A stretch of 64,000 bases of DNA from Phymatolithon calcareum (lineage: Eukaryota > Rhodophyta > Florideophyceae > Hapalidiales). The position numbers were made by a program, and so were the translations under genes. The notes under the pieces were generated by a model, which worked only from the letters and a program-made list of their open reading frames with translations, was not told the DNA's origin and searched no databases. The stretch spans positions 1,054,001 through 1,118,000 of the forward strand of contig OZ345381.1 in NCBI GenBank assembly GCA_977006965.1. The letters run 5' to 3'. Every line of letters starts with the position of its first letter. Position 1 is the first letter of the stretch. Below, one piece after another: positions 33,061-43,473 of this stretch.

Positions 33061-35297
33061 AATTGCTAAATCTCCGGCCGGGCAGCTCTACGAGCTCCGC
33101 GGTCGCGCATCTTTTGGCTTGCACTGCTATCATTATGGTCTGTTTTCATTGGAATTGATTTCAGTATCGAAGGTGAAAACTTCTTCGAATGGCGGGTGCA
33201 GCTCCGAGTCAGCCAGCAAACGTTAACGGCTGGTTTGATTATGTGGCGAAGCTCAACTCAGCGAACGTTAAAGTGCAACGAGAACAAGACACTGACGGGC
33301 AACGACAACAGAAGCCGACAAGGGAACGTTCTGTTCATGGAGGTCATCAGGGGGCGGACCGACAGTATGTGCGATCGAGCGGTCTCACGAGCTGAGAGTG
33401 TAGGGTTCTGCAATGCCCAAAAACCATTCTCCTCAAATTATCGCAAACTTACATATCGCGGAGAGCGGACCAGGCATTTAAAGCGCAGGACCCATCGCGC
33501 ATCAAGAAATCCAGCTAGGGTTTTCCTTTCCTCCAAGAACCCACCCTCCCACCCTGCTCACTGCTCACTCTATTCGAATGTTTTCCAGTTCAGGGCTCTA
33601 TTTGCGGGAATCCAGCCATACAGAGTACCGGGAATAGCGTTGACGGAATCTGACATCTGTCTGCAAGGATTTTATTTGAGATGGTTTTGCAAAGACCGGA
33701 CGCGCAAAGAAATTCAACTCTAACTTGAGGGTTTAGCACCAACAACAGAGATAGTACCGGAATTGGTGGCACATACGAGCAGCGATTTGTTCGGATATGA
33801 ACTTTGTCGGAGACGCTTTTGTAGATTTACTTTACGGGACCGACTTCCAAACACCGATAATGAAAATAAGTTGTCATAGGGGGCAATTTTTTCTGCTTTG
33901 GAAGACTTTCTATCTACTGTGGAGAAGATATGATAACCGAGTTACCGGAGGCTGCAATAGGTAAATATCGTTGTTATTCAGCCTATATGTTTCTTGCACA
34001 AGACTATACTTGTTTTAGAGGCAAAAGTTTAAAAACGAAAATTTTTTGCCAAAGCATTTCACCGCGAAAGTAGAAATACAAATGGCGTACTAAACGACTA
34101 CTTACATTGGAAGAATCAGTAAAACACATTGCAGAGATCTTCCTCTAAAAATAATGAAAAATGGTTACAGCAACATGAAAGAGCTTCAGAAAGAGTCGAA
34201 AATTTCGCCGAAAGTCCAAATTTTCGCTTTTCAATAGCACTTTTCGGCTGTAAACTATTTCTTCTTTATATTTTTTTCTAGAATGTTACAAAAGAGAGCG
34301 TATTCTATCAATAATGAAGAAATTTTAGTCTTACACTTGCGGAATCTCTTAACTTTTGACCGTCAAAGAGGAACGTTTTGCGTATTGCAAGTTAAGGTGC
34401 GAAAGTACTATCCAAACGTTTTGCATAAGTTTTGCAAAAGTTTTGGCTGCTTAATTGCTGTGACGGAACTTTAGTTGCGTAATTTGGACTTAGACAAGGA
34501 AGATCAAAGTGGAAGGGAAATGGAACTGTGAATGTCGTCAGAAAGGAAACGTACTAATTTCTCTGTGGTCTATGATCATGGATATCGTATTGAACACAAT
34601 GCACTGTCTGCATGGAACTTCTAGAGATGTATTACAAAAATTATTCTTCCCAAAGCATTTCTAATTCTTGACTTTTTTTCAAAAAAGCCTTTAAATATGC
34701 CACGGTTGTTGTAAGCAGTTGGTAGACGAATTAATGACAGTTCTAGTGTAAGAGAGACACCTCAATATTTCCGACATGGTGAAGTACGTGGATGATCCAT
34801 CATGTAGTGCCTGCCACTATTCTAATCAGTACAGAAATGATCGACCACGTTACATTTACTACGTAATCGACCACCTTGAGATTAATGAATGAATTTTGGT
34901 CAAGCTAGAGAGACCGTGAAAAAAAATTTCGAGCACACCATCCTGCTGCACTGTGGTTCATACGAAGAGTGCCCAAATAGTCCTGTCATTTTATCATTTT
35001 CAGAAATATAGGTAGTTTTAATGATACAAATAATTCTCAGTACCCAAAAAACAGCACCAACCTCCTTATTGTACTCTTGTTTCATAAAATCGACAAAATC
35101 AAAGTTCTTTCTACTAAAACATATTCTTCTCACAATAAGTCTTCATCGTGGTATTTTGGCGGAAAGGTGTGTTACCTTGGACTACGATGATTCGTATAAA
35201 GCTCATTCGTACTTGGAATGTCTCCTCGCTCAGCCCATCAGTCCTACTGCCCTCTGAATATCACCTTTAGGATTTTCAAGTCTAGATCGTTGCCGAA
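33061..35297. other. Unassigned sequence
   Basis: The first part (to about 33730) may be the 3' end of the DIRS-like element; a 175-codon open frame at 33196-33723 has no recognisable domain. From about 33730 to 35297 the DNA is A/T-rich with no supported gene. Confidence 0.35.
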
Positions 35298-36180
35298 ATG
35301 CCACCAAAAAAGTCAAAGAAACTTACAAAAACCTCAGAGGCCTTTCAGCTTCTTCGGTTAAAGTTCAAGGTCGGAGATATCAATGGTCAAAGTGACCCAA
35401 ATCTGTTTGAAAGAAAGAAGAGATTTTAAGGAACGTAAGCTCGACAACTTCAGGACTTGGTTTAATAATGTCAAGAAGGAATTTGTCAATGGTAAGAGAT
35501 TTCTCTTATTTTAATTTGAAACCGCTTAATTGATTTCTAATTTTTTATCGAGAATAGCGACGACGACGGCTTGAATAGAACACTCACCGGTGCACCATCT
35601 TCAAAAAAAAGTGCCGCGGATCAGCTAGTAGTGTTGGAATCGACGCTGACGACAGTGCAGACGAAGATATCGAAACAGGAGCTGGATCCGAGCTGACTAT
35701 TGGGAACACGTTTTTTAAACCACTTTACTTGCATTCCATATGGAAGGAGCCGGGCACTATGACCAAGAGAATCACCGCAGCTGTAATTATAGCCTCAGGT
35801 GTGGACTCCGGGAAGTTCTCCATATCATTTTCTCCTGGAGGTATGACCTTATACATTACAGTCCTGTGGTCAGCCCCGCTTGTACCTTGCAAATGATGCA
35901 TCGAAAATGGCTGGGCTTGCAGTATTCAGGAGACTTTCAAGTATTTCATCCGAAGTATACTGGCTTTGAGGATGCTCTGAAAAACGTACTCGACCGCATT
36001 TCTGACAACTTGGAGTCTGTTCCTCGCATTCAGTTGCCTTTTGTAGGGCAAACGCATATAGATCAAAATTTTAATTTGGCGTGGCGCGAATGCTCAGCGA
36101 AAATGGTCTATATAGAAATGAAGGCTTTCGTTGAACAATATGCGGTTGTCAATGATGAAGCTGATTTTGAAGTTTTGTAA
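35298..36180 (+). pseudogene. Degenerate intron-containing gene of unrecognised family
   Basis: A basic N-terminus starts at the ATG near 35298 (MPPKKSKKLTKTSEAFQLLR) and, after a one-base shift near 35425, continues as FKERKLDNFRTWFNNVKKEF. A clear intron follows (donor GTAAGAG at about 35492, acceptor TTTTATCGAG at about 35554). Downstream an acidic linker (DADDSADEDIETG, about 35650) leads into GVDSGKFSISFSPGGMTLYI (about 35800), then, after another shift, an open frame to 36180. The sequence looks like a once-real protein with an ordered C-terminal domain, broken at two or more places. I do not recognise the family; it could be host-derived or the accessory gene of a transposon. Confidence 0.45.
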
Positions 36181-37046
36181 TCTTTATTTATAGCCAGAAT
36201 GCTGAATAAAGAGCCAAAACGGCCTCAATTACCCTATTTCAGATCTTTCGTTATTTCCCGCATCCTCCAGCTCACAGTCTGTTTTAATGACATCAAACTC
36301 CTTTTGCGACGCTTGGACCCATGAACATTGCAGGACGTAGGCTAGAGAGCTCGCGGTAGTGCACTAAGAACTTCTGTAGATTGTATGGAGGTTTTCATTC
36401 CCCTCTTTTGAACTTGTGGTTGCTCGTGCGGCAAATAACTTGGCATTACGTGAAGAAGATTGGCGAATACAAGTACTGCAAGCCGGAGTTGGTGGAACTG
36501 ATATTTGCCGGCTGGGACTCGGTACAAGAAGGCGAGAGAAAGGGGCACCTTCATCAGCCTTACCCGCCTTAACGCTAACAAACGTGACTGTCCTAGTCTT
36601 AGTCTTCTCCATGGTTTGCTCAGATAGGATTCATTTCACCCGCGTTGATGTGCTTGCCTGACCGTTGAATTTCTCCAAAATTACGTCCTAAACCGTGCCC
36701 TTCACCTTTTTTCCACTTGGAAAAGGCTCCATAAAGTCAGCGTCATTCCACAAGACTCGTCATCGTCGTTGATTTGGTGTTTTCGCATGCGCCGACCAGT
36801 CGCCGCGCGTCTTTTTCTTGAGGCATGTAATATGCTGTTTTTCTGCATGAGAATCATATTTTCATTGTTAGTGAAGCGCATATGAGGTACTAGTTGGGGT
36901 ACTGCTCACCCAAAAGGCGAGTCCGGCTTTCCAAATCTGGCATGAACGTACTGTTTTGCATTCTTTGTACAAACGTCTCTGAGATTCTAAATCGCCCCTC
37001 AATAGAGGAGGTTTGGCACATAGACACTAGCGTGTACAGAAAGTTA
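36181..37046 (-). pseudogene. piggyBac-like element, 5' fragment (minus copy)
   Basis: The minus strand from about 37046 begins with CTAGTGTCTA followed by a TTGAGGGGCGATTTAGA-like stretch, paralleling the left end of the element at 40023. Its coding part (36612-36364, VKAGKADEGAPFSRLLV) aligns with VKAGKVDEGVPSSRMPV of the other copy, and GSWDQASQEEVDVI of that copy matches a CSWVQASQKEFDVI stretch here (about 36320). The DDE core is missing. The two copies are diverged and lie in opposite orientations. Confidence 0.7.
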
Positions 37047-37374
37047 AATTTCGTATCTGAATTCCGATTCTTAGAGATGGCCCTTTTTCGTGCCGTTTCC
37101 TAAATAAGATATGGGATCGCCGTTTCTAAAAACGAGGAAGATCGCAGAAGGCTTTCCGAGTTATGAATTCAGAAAAAATCCTTTGATATATTAAGGAGAT
37201 ACTCAGATGAATTGTACGGAGCATTGACTTGGCGAGTCTTTATTGGATAGAAATCTAATTTTCCCAGTAGTCAATGATTCTAATAGAGCAGTTTGTACTT
37301 TATTTACGGAACTCACGTCCAATCAAAATTCCCTGGAGTAGGTCATTAATTACTAGATTATTGTCTGTTTGATT
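37047..37374. other. Unassigned A/T-rich spacer
   Basis: No gene or repeat is recognised between the piggyBac-like fragment and the composite repeat. Confidence 0.3.
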
Positions 37375-39833
37375 CTGGGGGTTGCGGGAAAATTCAAAAT
37401 ATCGAGTAATTTGGTACTCTTGATGAACCAAAATGTCGTGGCAAGTGTGCGAGTATATCCATTTGAGGCTCGCTGCTGTTTTCATTCATTAAATGACAAC
37501 ACAAATTTGTGTCATTATCATTGCGTTGCATAATTAAGACAGTTTTAAAGCAGCAGTTTAGTCCGCTGCTTCAATTCGAAGCGATTGAAATGCAATCGAG
37601 CTGTAAACCTGGGGGTTGCGGGAAAATTCGAAATATCGAATAATTTGGTACCATTGATGAACCAAAATTTTATATCAAGTGTGCCAGTATTTGCGTTTGG
37701 GGCTCGCTCTTTTCATAATGATAACACAAATTTTTAGTCATCATCATTGCTTTGCATAATAAAGACATTTTTCAAGCAGCAGTTGAGTCAGCTGCTTCAA
37801 TTCGGAGGTATTGAAATGCACACAAGCTGTAATTTAACACTGCGTCCTTTTTGGACAGAGAAATGATAAGTATTTCCAGTCAAATGCAGTGATGTTCCAA
37901 CTTAGGCATGCGTCAGTGCATTCCGACATCCTGTTGCACAATTGCTTGGTTGTTAACCCACTGAATAGACTTAATCGTTCAATAGAGCAAAAACTCGTCA
38001 AACGTTCGGCGAACATTCGGCAAATGTTCGGCGAACGTTCGGCTGTTTTGTAGCTGAATTTCTAATTTGTCAATTTTTAATGAGCTCCCACTCGTGAGTT
38101 CGCGAGACATCAAAACAGTTTACTGCGAAACTTTGTCACACATAGCTTGTAGAACATACTACGTCACAGCGATCTGGAAAATGTTCATGCTTTCCATAAA
38201 AATTCGGTAAGTAAAATTTCGAAAAAATCGCTGAATTGTCGAACGTTCGGCAACTTAGACTAGCTAATTCCTTCCATTCGATTGATCGAGCTTATTTATT
38301 GCACCGAATATTTGAATACCTTGGTCATTGCTACCATAATTCGTGTCCATTTGCGGATAAAATTATAGAACTGGCGAGAATTCGGCAAGCGAAGTTTAAA
38401 GAAAGCGAACATTCGAACATTCGAGGCAACTAAGTTCGTTGAAGCTGCCCATGAAGACATTTCGAGCAACAAATAGAACATACACCAGTATTGCAATACG
38501 GCACTGCCCAGCAGCTGCAATTCGAACTGCACAAAACCTTTTTGAGCCAAACAACGAATTTTACGCTCGCTGTCACCTCTCAATTTTTGATTGGTCAGGC
38601 CCACCGCATTGCGGATCACATGATGTGATCTGCAGTGAGGTGGGTGATGATCACTCATTATATTTGACAAATGTGTCCAGTATGTTAGCATCACCTTTCA
38701 GAAACGCGCCGTACCAAAAGCAATAGGTCGCTATCAACAAAATGTTTTACAACTTTTATCAAATGCGCATCGTGAGGTTTTCTGATAAATTCGCCTCTGG
38801 CCAATACTGCAGGTGCAGATCTCAAAAAACTCTGACTTTCGAAATTTCCCGCAACCCCTGTGTCCTCTTTCGACAGAGGAATGATACGTATTTCCAGTCA
38901 GATGCAGTGATGTTCCAAAGTAGGCATGCGTCAGTGCATTCCGACATTCCATTGTAAATTTGCTTGTTTGTTAACACACAAAACAGACTTAATTGTTGAA
39001 TAGAGCAAAAAATTTGCCAAACGTTCGGCGAACGTTTGGCTGTTTTGTGGCTGAAGTTCTAATTTGTCAATATTTAATGAGCTTCTTCTCGTGAGTTCGC
39101 GAGATATCCGAACAGTTCACTGCGAATCTTTGTCACGCATAGCTTGCAGAAAAAACTACATCACAGCGATCTGGAAAATGTTCATGCTTTCCATAAAAAT
39201 TCGGTAGGTAAAATTTCGAAAAAATCGCTGAATTGTCGAACGTTCGGCAACTTGGACTAGCTAATTCCTTCCATTCGATTGATCGAGCTTATTTATTGCA
39301 CCGAATTTTTGAATACCTTGGTCATTGCTGCCAAAATTCGTGTCCATTTGCGGATAAAGTTATAGAACTGGCGAGAATTCAGCAATCAAAGTTCAAAGAA
39401 AGCAGCATTCGAAAATTAGAGGCAGTGAAGTTCGTTGAAGAGACATTTTGGGAAACAAATAGAAGTTACACCAGTTGTGCAGTTGCAATTGAAACTGCAA
39501 GAATACGTCTTTGGGCCAGATAACGAATTTTACGCTGGCTGTCACCTCTAAAGCCTTGATTGGCCAGGCTCACAACATTGTGGATCACGTGATGTGATTT
39601 GCAGTCAGGTGGGTGATGATCACCCATTATATTTGACAAATGTGTCTAGTACGATAGGCATTACCTATTCAGAAACGCGCCGTATCAAAAGCATTACATA
39701 GCTATTAACGAAATGTTGTTACAACTTTTACCAAATGTGCATCGCTAGGTTTTCTGATTAATTCGCCTATGGCCAATACTGCAGACGCAGATTTCAAAGA
39801 GATTCGGACTTTTGGATTTCCCCGCAACCCACT
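37375..39833. mobile_element. Composite non-coding TIR element with duplicated modules
   Basis: Left-end module (about 235 bases, starting GGGGTTGCGGGAAAATTC) occurs twice in tandem at about 37377 and 37613. The right-end module (about 970-1000 bases) occurs twice in tandem at about 37846-38853 and 38867-39833; each copy ends in the inverse TTTCCCGCAACCC. The outer ends thus form inverted repeats of the type CAGGGGTTGCGGGAAA. The right module contains clustered CGTTCGGCGAACG palindromes (about 38000-38045 and 39020-39045). I see no transposase. Two tandem left ends and two tandem right ends suggest repeated insertion or slippage of one MITE family. Confidence 0.7.
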
Positions 39834-40022
39834 GGTAAAGGTTTAGGAAAATACGGATGGCTTTCTTCAGGTGTCTCTCTGAAAAAGTCTCGTTGAGCAA
39901 TAAAAGGCATTTTTTACAGTTTCGAACTTGATTTGCTAATAAGAAACAACTGATGGAATTTCCGGTTTGCGTGTAAACTCGGTTGAAGGGAACTCGATTC
40001 GTTTTTGAGCATGTAGTGGGAT

Positions 40023-42532
40023 CTAGTGTCTAGTTTACTAACCACCTTAATTGAGGGACGACTTGAAAGGTCAAAAGAGTATGTAAAAAGGATGCCAAAC
40101 AGAAAGTTCACGCCAGATTTAGAAAAGTGTTCTTGTGGTCTGTGTGAAGAGTAGCAACTACTACTTTAAAAGTGCATCGTTCGGCAATAAGAACTAAAAT
40201 ACGATTTTCAGTCAGAAGAAGAGGACCTACCATGTCACGATAAAAAGACCCCCGCCGAGTGGTCCGCACATCTATACACACTAAGGCAACATCGATGAGT
40301 AGTCTCATAGAGTGTTCCAGGCTCTATGGAGCCTTTTCAAAGTCAAAACCGGTGAACGGCACGGTTCTGGAGGTCCTCTTGACTGAAATCAATTGTCGCG
40401 CAAGCAAATGGGTCCTAGTTCAGAAACCGACAGAGAAGGCTAAGATTAAGACACTCAAGATTGTTAACGTCAAGGCAGGAAAGGTTGATGAAGGTGTTCC
40501 GTCCTCTCGAATGCCTGTATCGAGTCAGAGCCCTCAAAACTCTGCACCACAAAATACGGCATACAGTACTCGTGGTCTCCAGACTTCTTCGCCAAACGCC
40601 AGTTTATTCTCAGCAGTCGCAACCAGTAGCTCCGTGAAGGGGCACACAAGCTTCTATCCAACTGTCAGAAGCTATGAACGCCCTACTACAGGCACTCTCG
40701 CCTGCGCCATGTAAGGCTCTTGGGACCAGGCGTCACAAGAGGAAGTTGATGTTATCACACCGGACCGAAAACCCAGCGTTATTGCTCATGGGATGCCCTG
40801 GTACAAGAGACAAGCTCTATGTCCGATTGGAGGACAATTCAATGTCAGTGCTGGACAGTTGGCATTCTAAATGGAGATTTCATTTCGCAAAATGGTCGTA
40901 TTGGGCATCACACGCCCTGTGATTGCTTTATGACCATATTTCCGCAAGGTCTCCTTCGAAAAATAGCTGCATGGACGTCCTCCAAGCTGAAACGAATCGG
41001 GCGAAAAGAGACTACCGTGACAGAGCTGGTTACGTTTTTCGGAATCCTCGTCCTCATGACAAGATTTGAGTTCGTCTCTCAGACCTATTTATGGAAGACT
41101 GCCAGGCTCAACAATATATCCCGGCTCCTTGTTTTTCAAACACTGGGATGTCAAGAGACAGGTTCACCGCATACCTTCGCTGTATTACATTCAGCATAAA
41201 CCAAATGAAAGAGGCAGCATGTCGTCTGCGCAGTACTGCTGGGCGCTCGTTCAAGATTTTGTCCATGCCATAAATGAGCACCGAAACTGCAATATGTCTC
41301 CTTCGGACCTCACTTGAGTGGATGAGTCCATATCTCTCTGGTATGGCAACGAAGGTCATTGGCTTGATGTCGGGCTACCTCAGTACATTGAGATTGACCG
41401 TAGCCGGAGAACTGTTACCAGATACAGAACTCGGCATGTCGAAGAAGTGGTATAATGCTATATCTCCAGCTCGTTGCAGCCGCAGAAAACGACAAGAAAA
41501 AGGATTTCGAAGGCGAAACAGACCATGGTACAACAGTTTTATGCCGTCTTGTGGCAGCATACTCTGGTACAAGGCGCAGTGTGTGTGCGGACTCATACTT
41601 TGCGAGTGGTAAATCTACAGAGATGGTTCTTCGATTGGGCCTAAATTCGTTGGGGTCATCAAAACGGCGATGAATAAGTATCCCATGGACTGCCTATCAA
41701 GAATTGAGCTTTCAGAAACGAGACAATTTGTTTCTCTGGCCGAAAAATCTTTGAACAGTGAGCCGATAATGATGGCGGCTATATGGGCTGACCAGGATCG
41801 CCGCTATTTTATTTCGACTACATCTGCGACATTGGAAGGCAAACCGCACAATCGTGTGCGTTGGAGTCAGCTTGAAGAAGGACCGTTTCTTGTCGAGCTG
41901 TCGGTGCCCCAGCCCGAAGTATGCCAGACATAGTGCTTTGCATGCGCGCAAATCGACAAGCACAATCGGTGCCGCCAAGAGATTTTGGATCTTGAGAAGA
42001 AAGTTCGAACCGTGGACTGGTCGTTCCGCGTTAATACATCTCTTTTGGAAATTTTTGTTGTTGATAGCTGAATTTTACTATCCGGTGCACATTCAGAGTA
42101 TCAGGATCACATCACGCAGAGAAGGTACTATGAAGTTCTGTCCTTTCAGCCCATCGAAAACTCCTATGATTCGCGTAATACTCGTCGCCGTTCAACTACT
42201 CTAGAACGTACCTTTGCCTCCGGGAGCGGTGTCCAAACCCACTTAAACCCCACGAGAAGATGGCATGATGACTATTTTTGACATGCAAAACAACTGCAAA
42301 GTCTGCAAAGTCAAGAAAACGACTCTCGTCTGCTCATCATGTAACAGGCTTGATGGTACCGCAATATTCATTTGCGGCACGTCTTCTGGCAGGAACTGCC
42401 TCGCTAATCATGTGGAAGGCATCCATGAGCTTGACGCTTTTGTTGTGCCGGTAGTGAGTAGCTTTCATGACCAAAAATTAAACGATTTTCGTTCCCTCAA
42501 TTGAGGGAATATTTCAGAAAACTAGACACTAG
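40023..42532 (+). mobile_element. piggyBac-like transposon, 2.5 kb, degenerate
   Basis: Inverted ends CTAGTGTCTAGTTT at 40023 and its complement ending 42532 bound a piggyBac-type transposase gene. The terminal four bases CTAG are palindromic and could be either the target duplication or part of the inverted repeat; classical piggyBac uses TTAA. A subterminal TTGAGGGA motif occurs near both ends, with a perfect palindrome TCCCTCAATTGAGGGA at 42493-42508. Confidence 0.75.
40259..42504 (+). pseudogene. piggyBac-like transposase with frameshifts
   Basis: Read left to right across several frames: N-terminal linker (40259-40714), start of the DDE_Tnp_1_7 domain (TSSKLKRIGRKETTVTELV, about 40980), LWKTARLNNI, first Asp in VDESISLWYGNEG (about 41320), second Asp in ADSYFAS (about 41590), third in IWADQDRRYF (about 41790), VRTVDWSFRVNTS (about 42005), and a C-terminal Cys-rich finger (about 42290-42430: CKVCKVKKTTLVCSSC, then a further Cys and NHV-x-x-IH). 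All parts are in family order, but at least five frame changes and stops break the gene. Confidence 0.85.
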
Positions 42533-43166
42533 AAGTCAGGCTTTAAAGTTATTTCAATCCTTTTTTGTACCGGTCAAAGCATTAGGCTGGTTGAAAGCGC
42601 TGGTTTCAGGAAAATAATCAACTGAAAAGTTAAGTAAATATAGAAATAACAAATTATTGGCAGAGAGAAGTTAAAACTATCTAATTTGTTCCAGCCATTT
42701 AGAACTTTTTCATTGTTTCCTGTAGGTTATTGTTGGAAGATCGTCTGAAACACATACTCCAACACTCTGACACGTAAAACTCGTTACCTCCGTAACGATT
42801 CCACTATAATTCAGCAGTCATTCCAACACAAAATGCTTCGGTCTTCTGCACTAGCGAGCTAAAAGTACACGATTCACTGGTGCACCAAAGAACATCGTAT
42901 AACCCATCTATATTGCCCCTGTAAAGCACCAGTGGGCTAGAGCAGATACCGGCTTTCATATAGCTACATATACAAGTGGAGAATTAAAGCGTATGGCTAA
43001 GTGAATAGTATGCGCGTGGATACGGTAGTGATGAGAAAGTATCTCACAGCGAAAATTGAACTAAATTTCAAACAGATGAGAAAGTGCATCATATCGAGAA
43101 TTGAACAAAATTTCTAACTGATCCCTATCCTTAGCACCCGTCCAGTCTGTCAGACCTTATCGTAGA
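42533..43166. other. Unassigned A/T-rich sequence
   Basis: No gene recognised between the piggyBac-like element and the chromovirus target site. Confidence 0.4.
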
Positions 43167-43170
43167 ATAC

Positions 43171-43436
43171 TGTAACGCCTCGAGGTTGGTTGTAAAGAAA
43201 AGGTTGTTTTACTTCATGATCGATGCCCTCTTCTCCGGTGAGGGGAGAAGAGAACCGCTTAAATAGGCAAATTTCGCCCTCCAGCTTTCAAGCCTCCAGC
43301 TATTGGCTAAATTCGCAATCGCTAAAAATCTAACTACCAGCTCTCGGGATGTTCTCGCATCCCTCGAGTTATCTCCTTGGGTTGCGTGGCTTCCCATGAG
43401 ATCAGCTCTGGCAAGCTATGCCATGAAATTTTTACA
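43171..43436 (-). repeat. Chromovirus 3' LTR (266 bp)
   Basis: This LTR is the 3' copy for the minus-oriented element. It differs from the other copy at two sites near the end (GGCAAG versus GGCAAT; ATTTTT versus ATGTTT). TG...CA ends and flanking ATAC define the boundary. Confidence 0.93.
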
Positions 43437-43473
43437 GCGCCCCATACACTTGCCGACTTGCTTGGTGAGTGTA

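Noticed and set aside
37375-39833. CRISPR-like array suggested by repeated GTTCGGCGAAC motifs
   Set aside because: The repeats are irregular in spacing, lie in a eukaryotic MITE-like element and have no regular spacers or cas genes.
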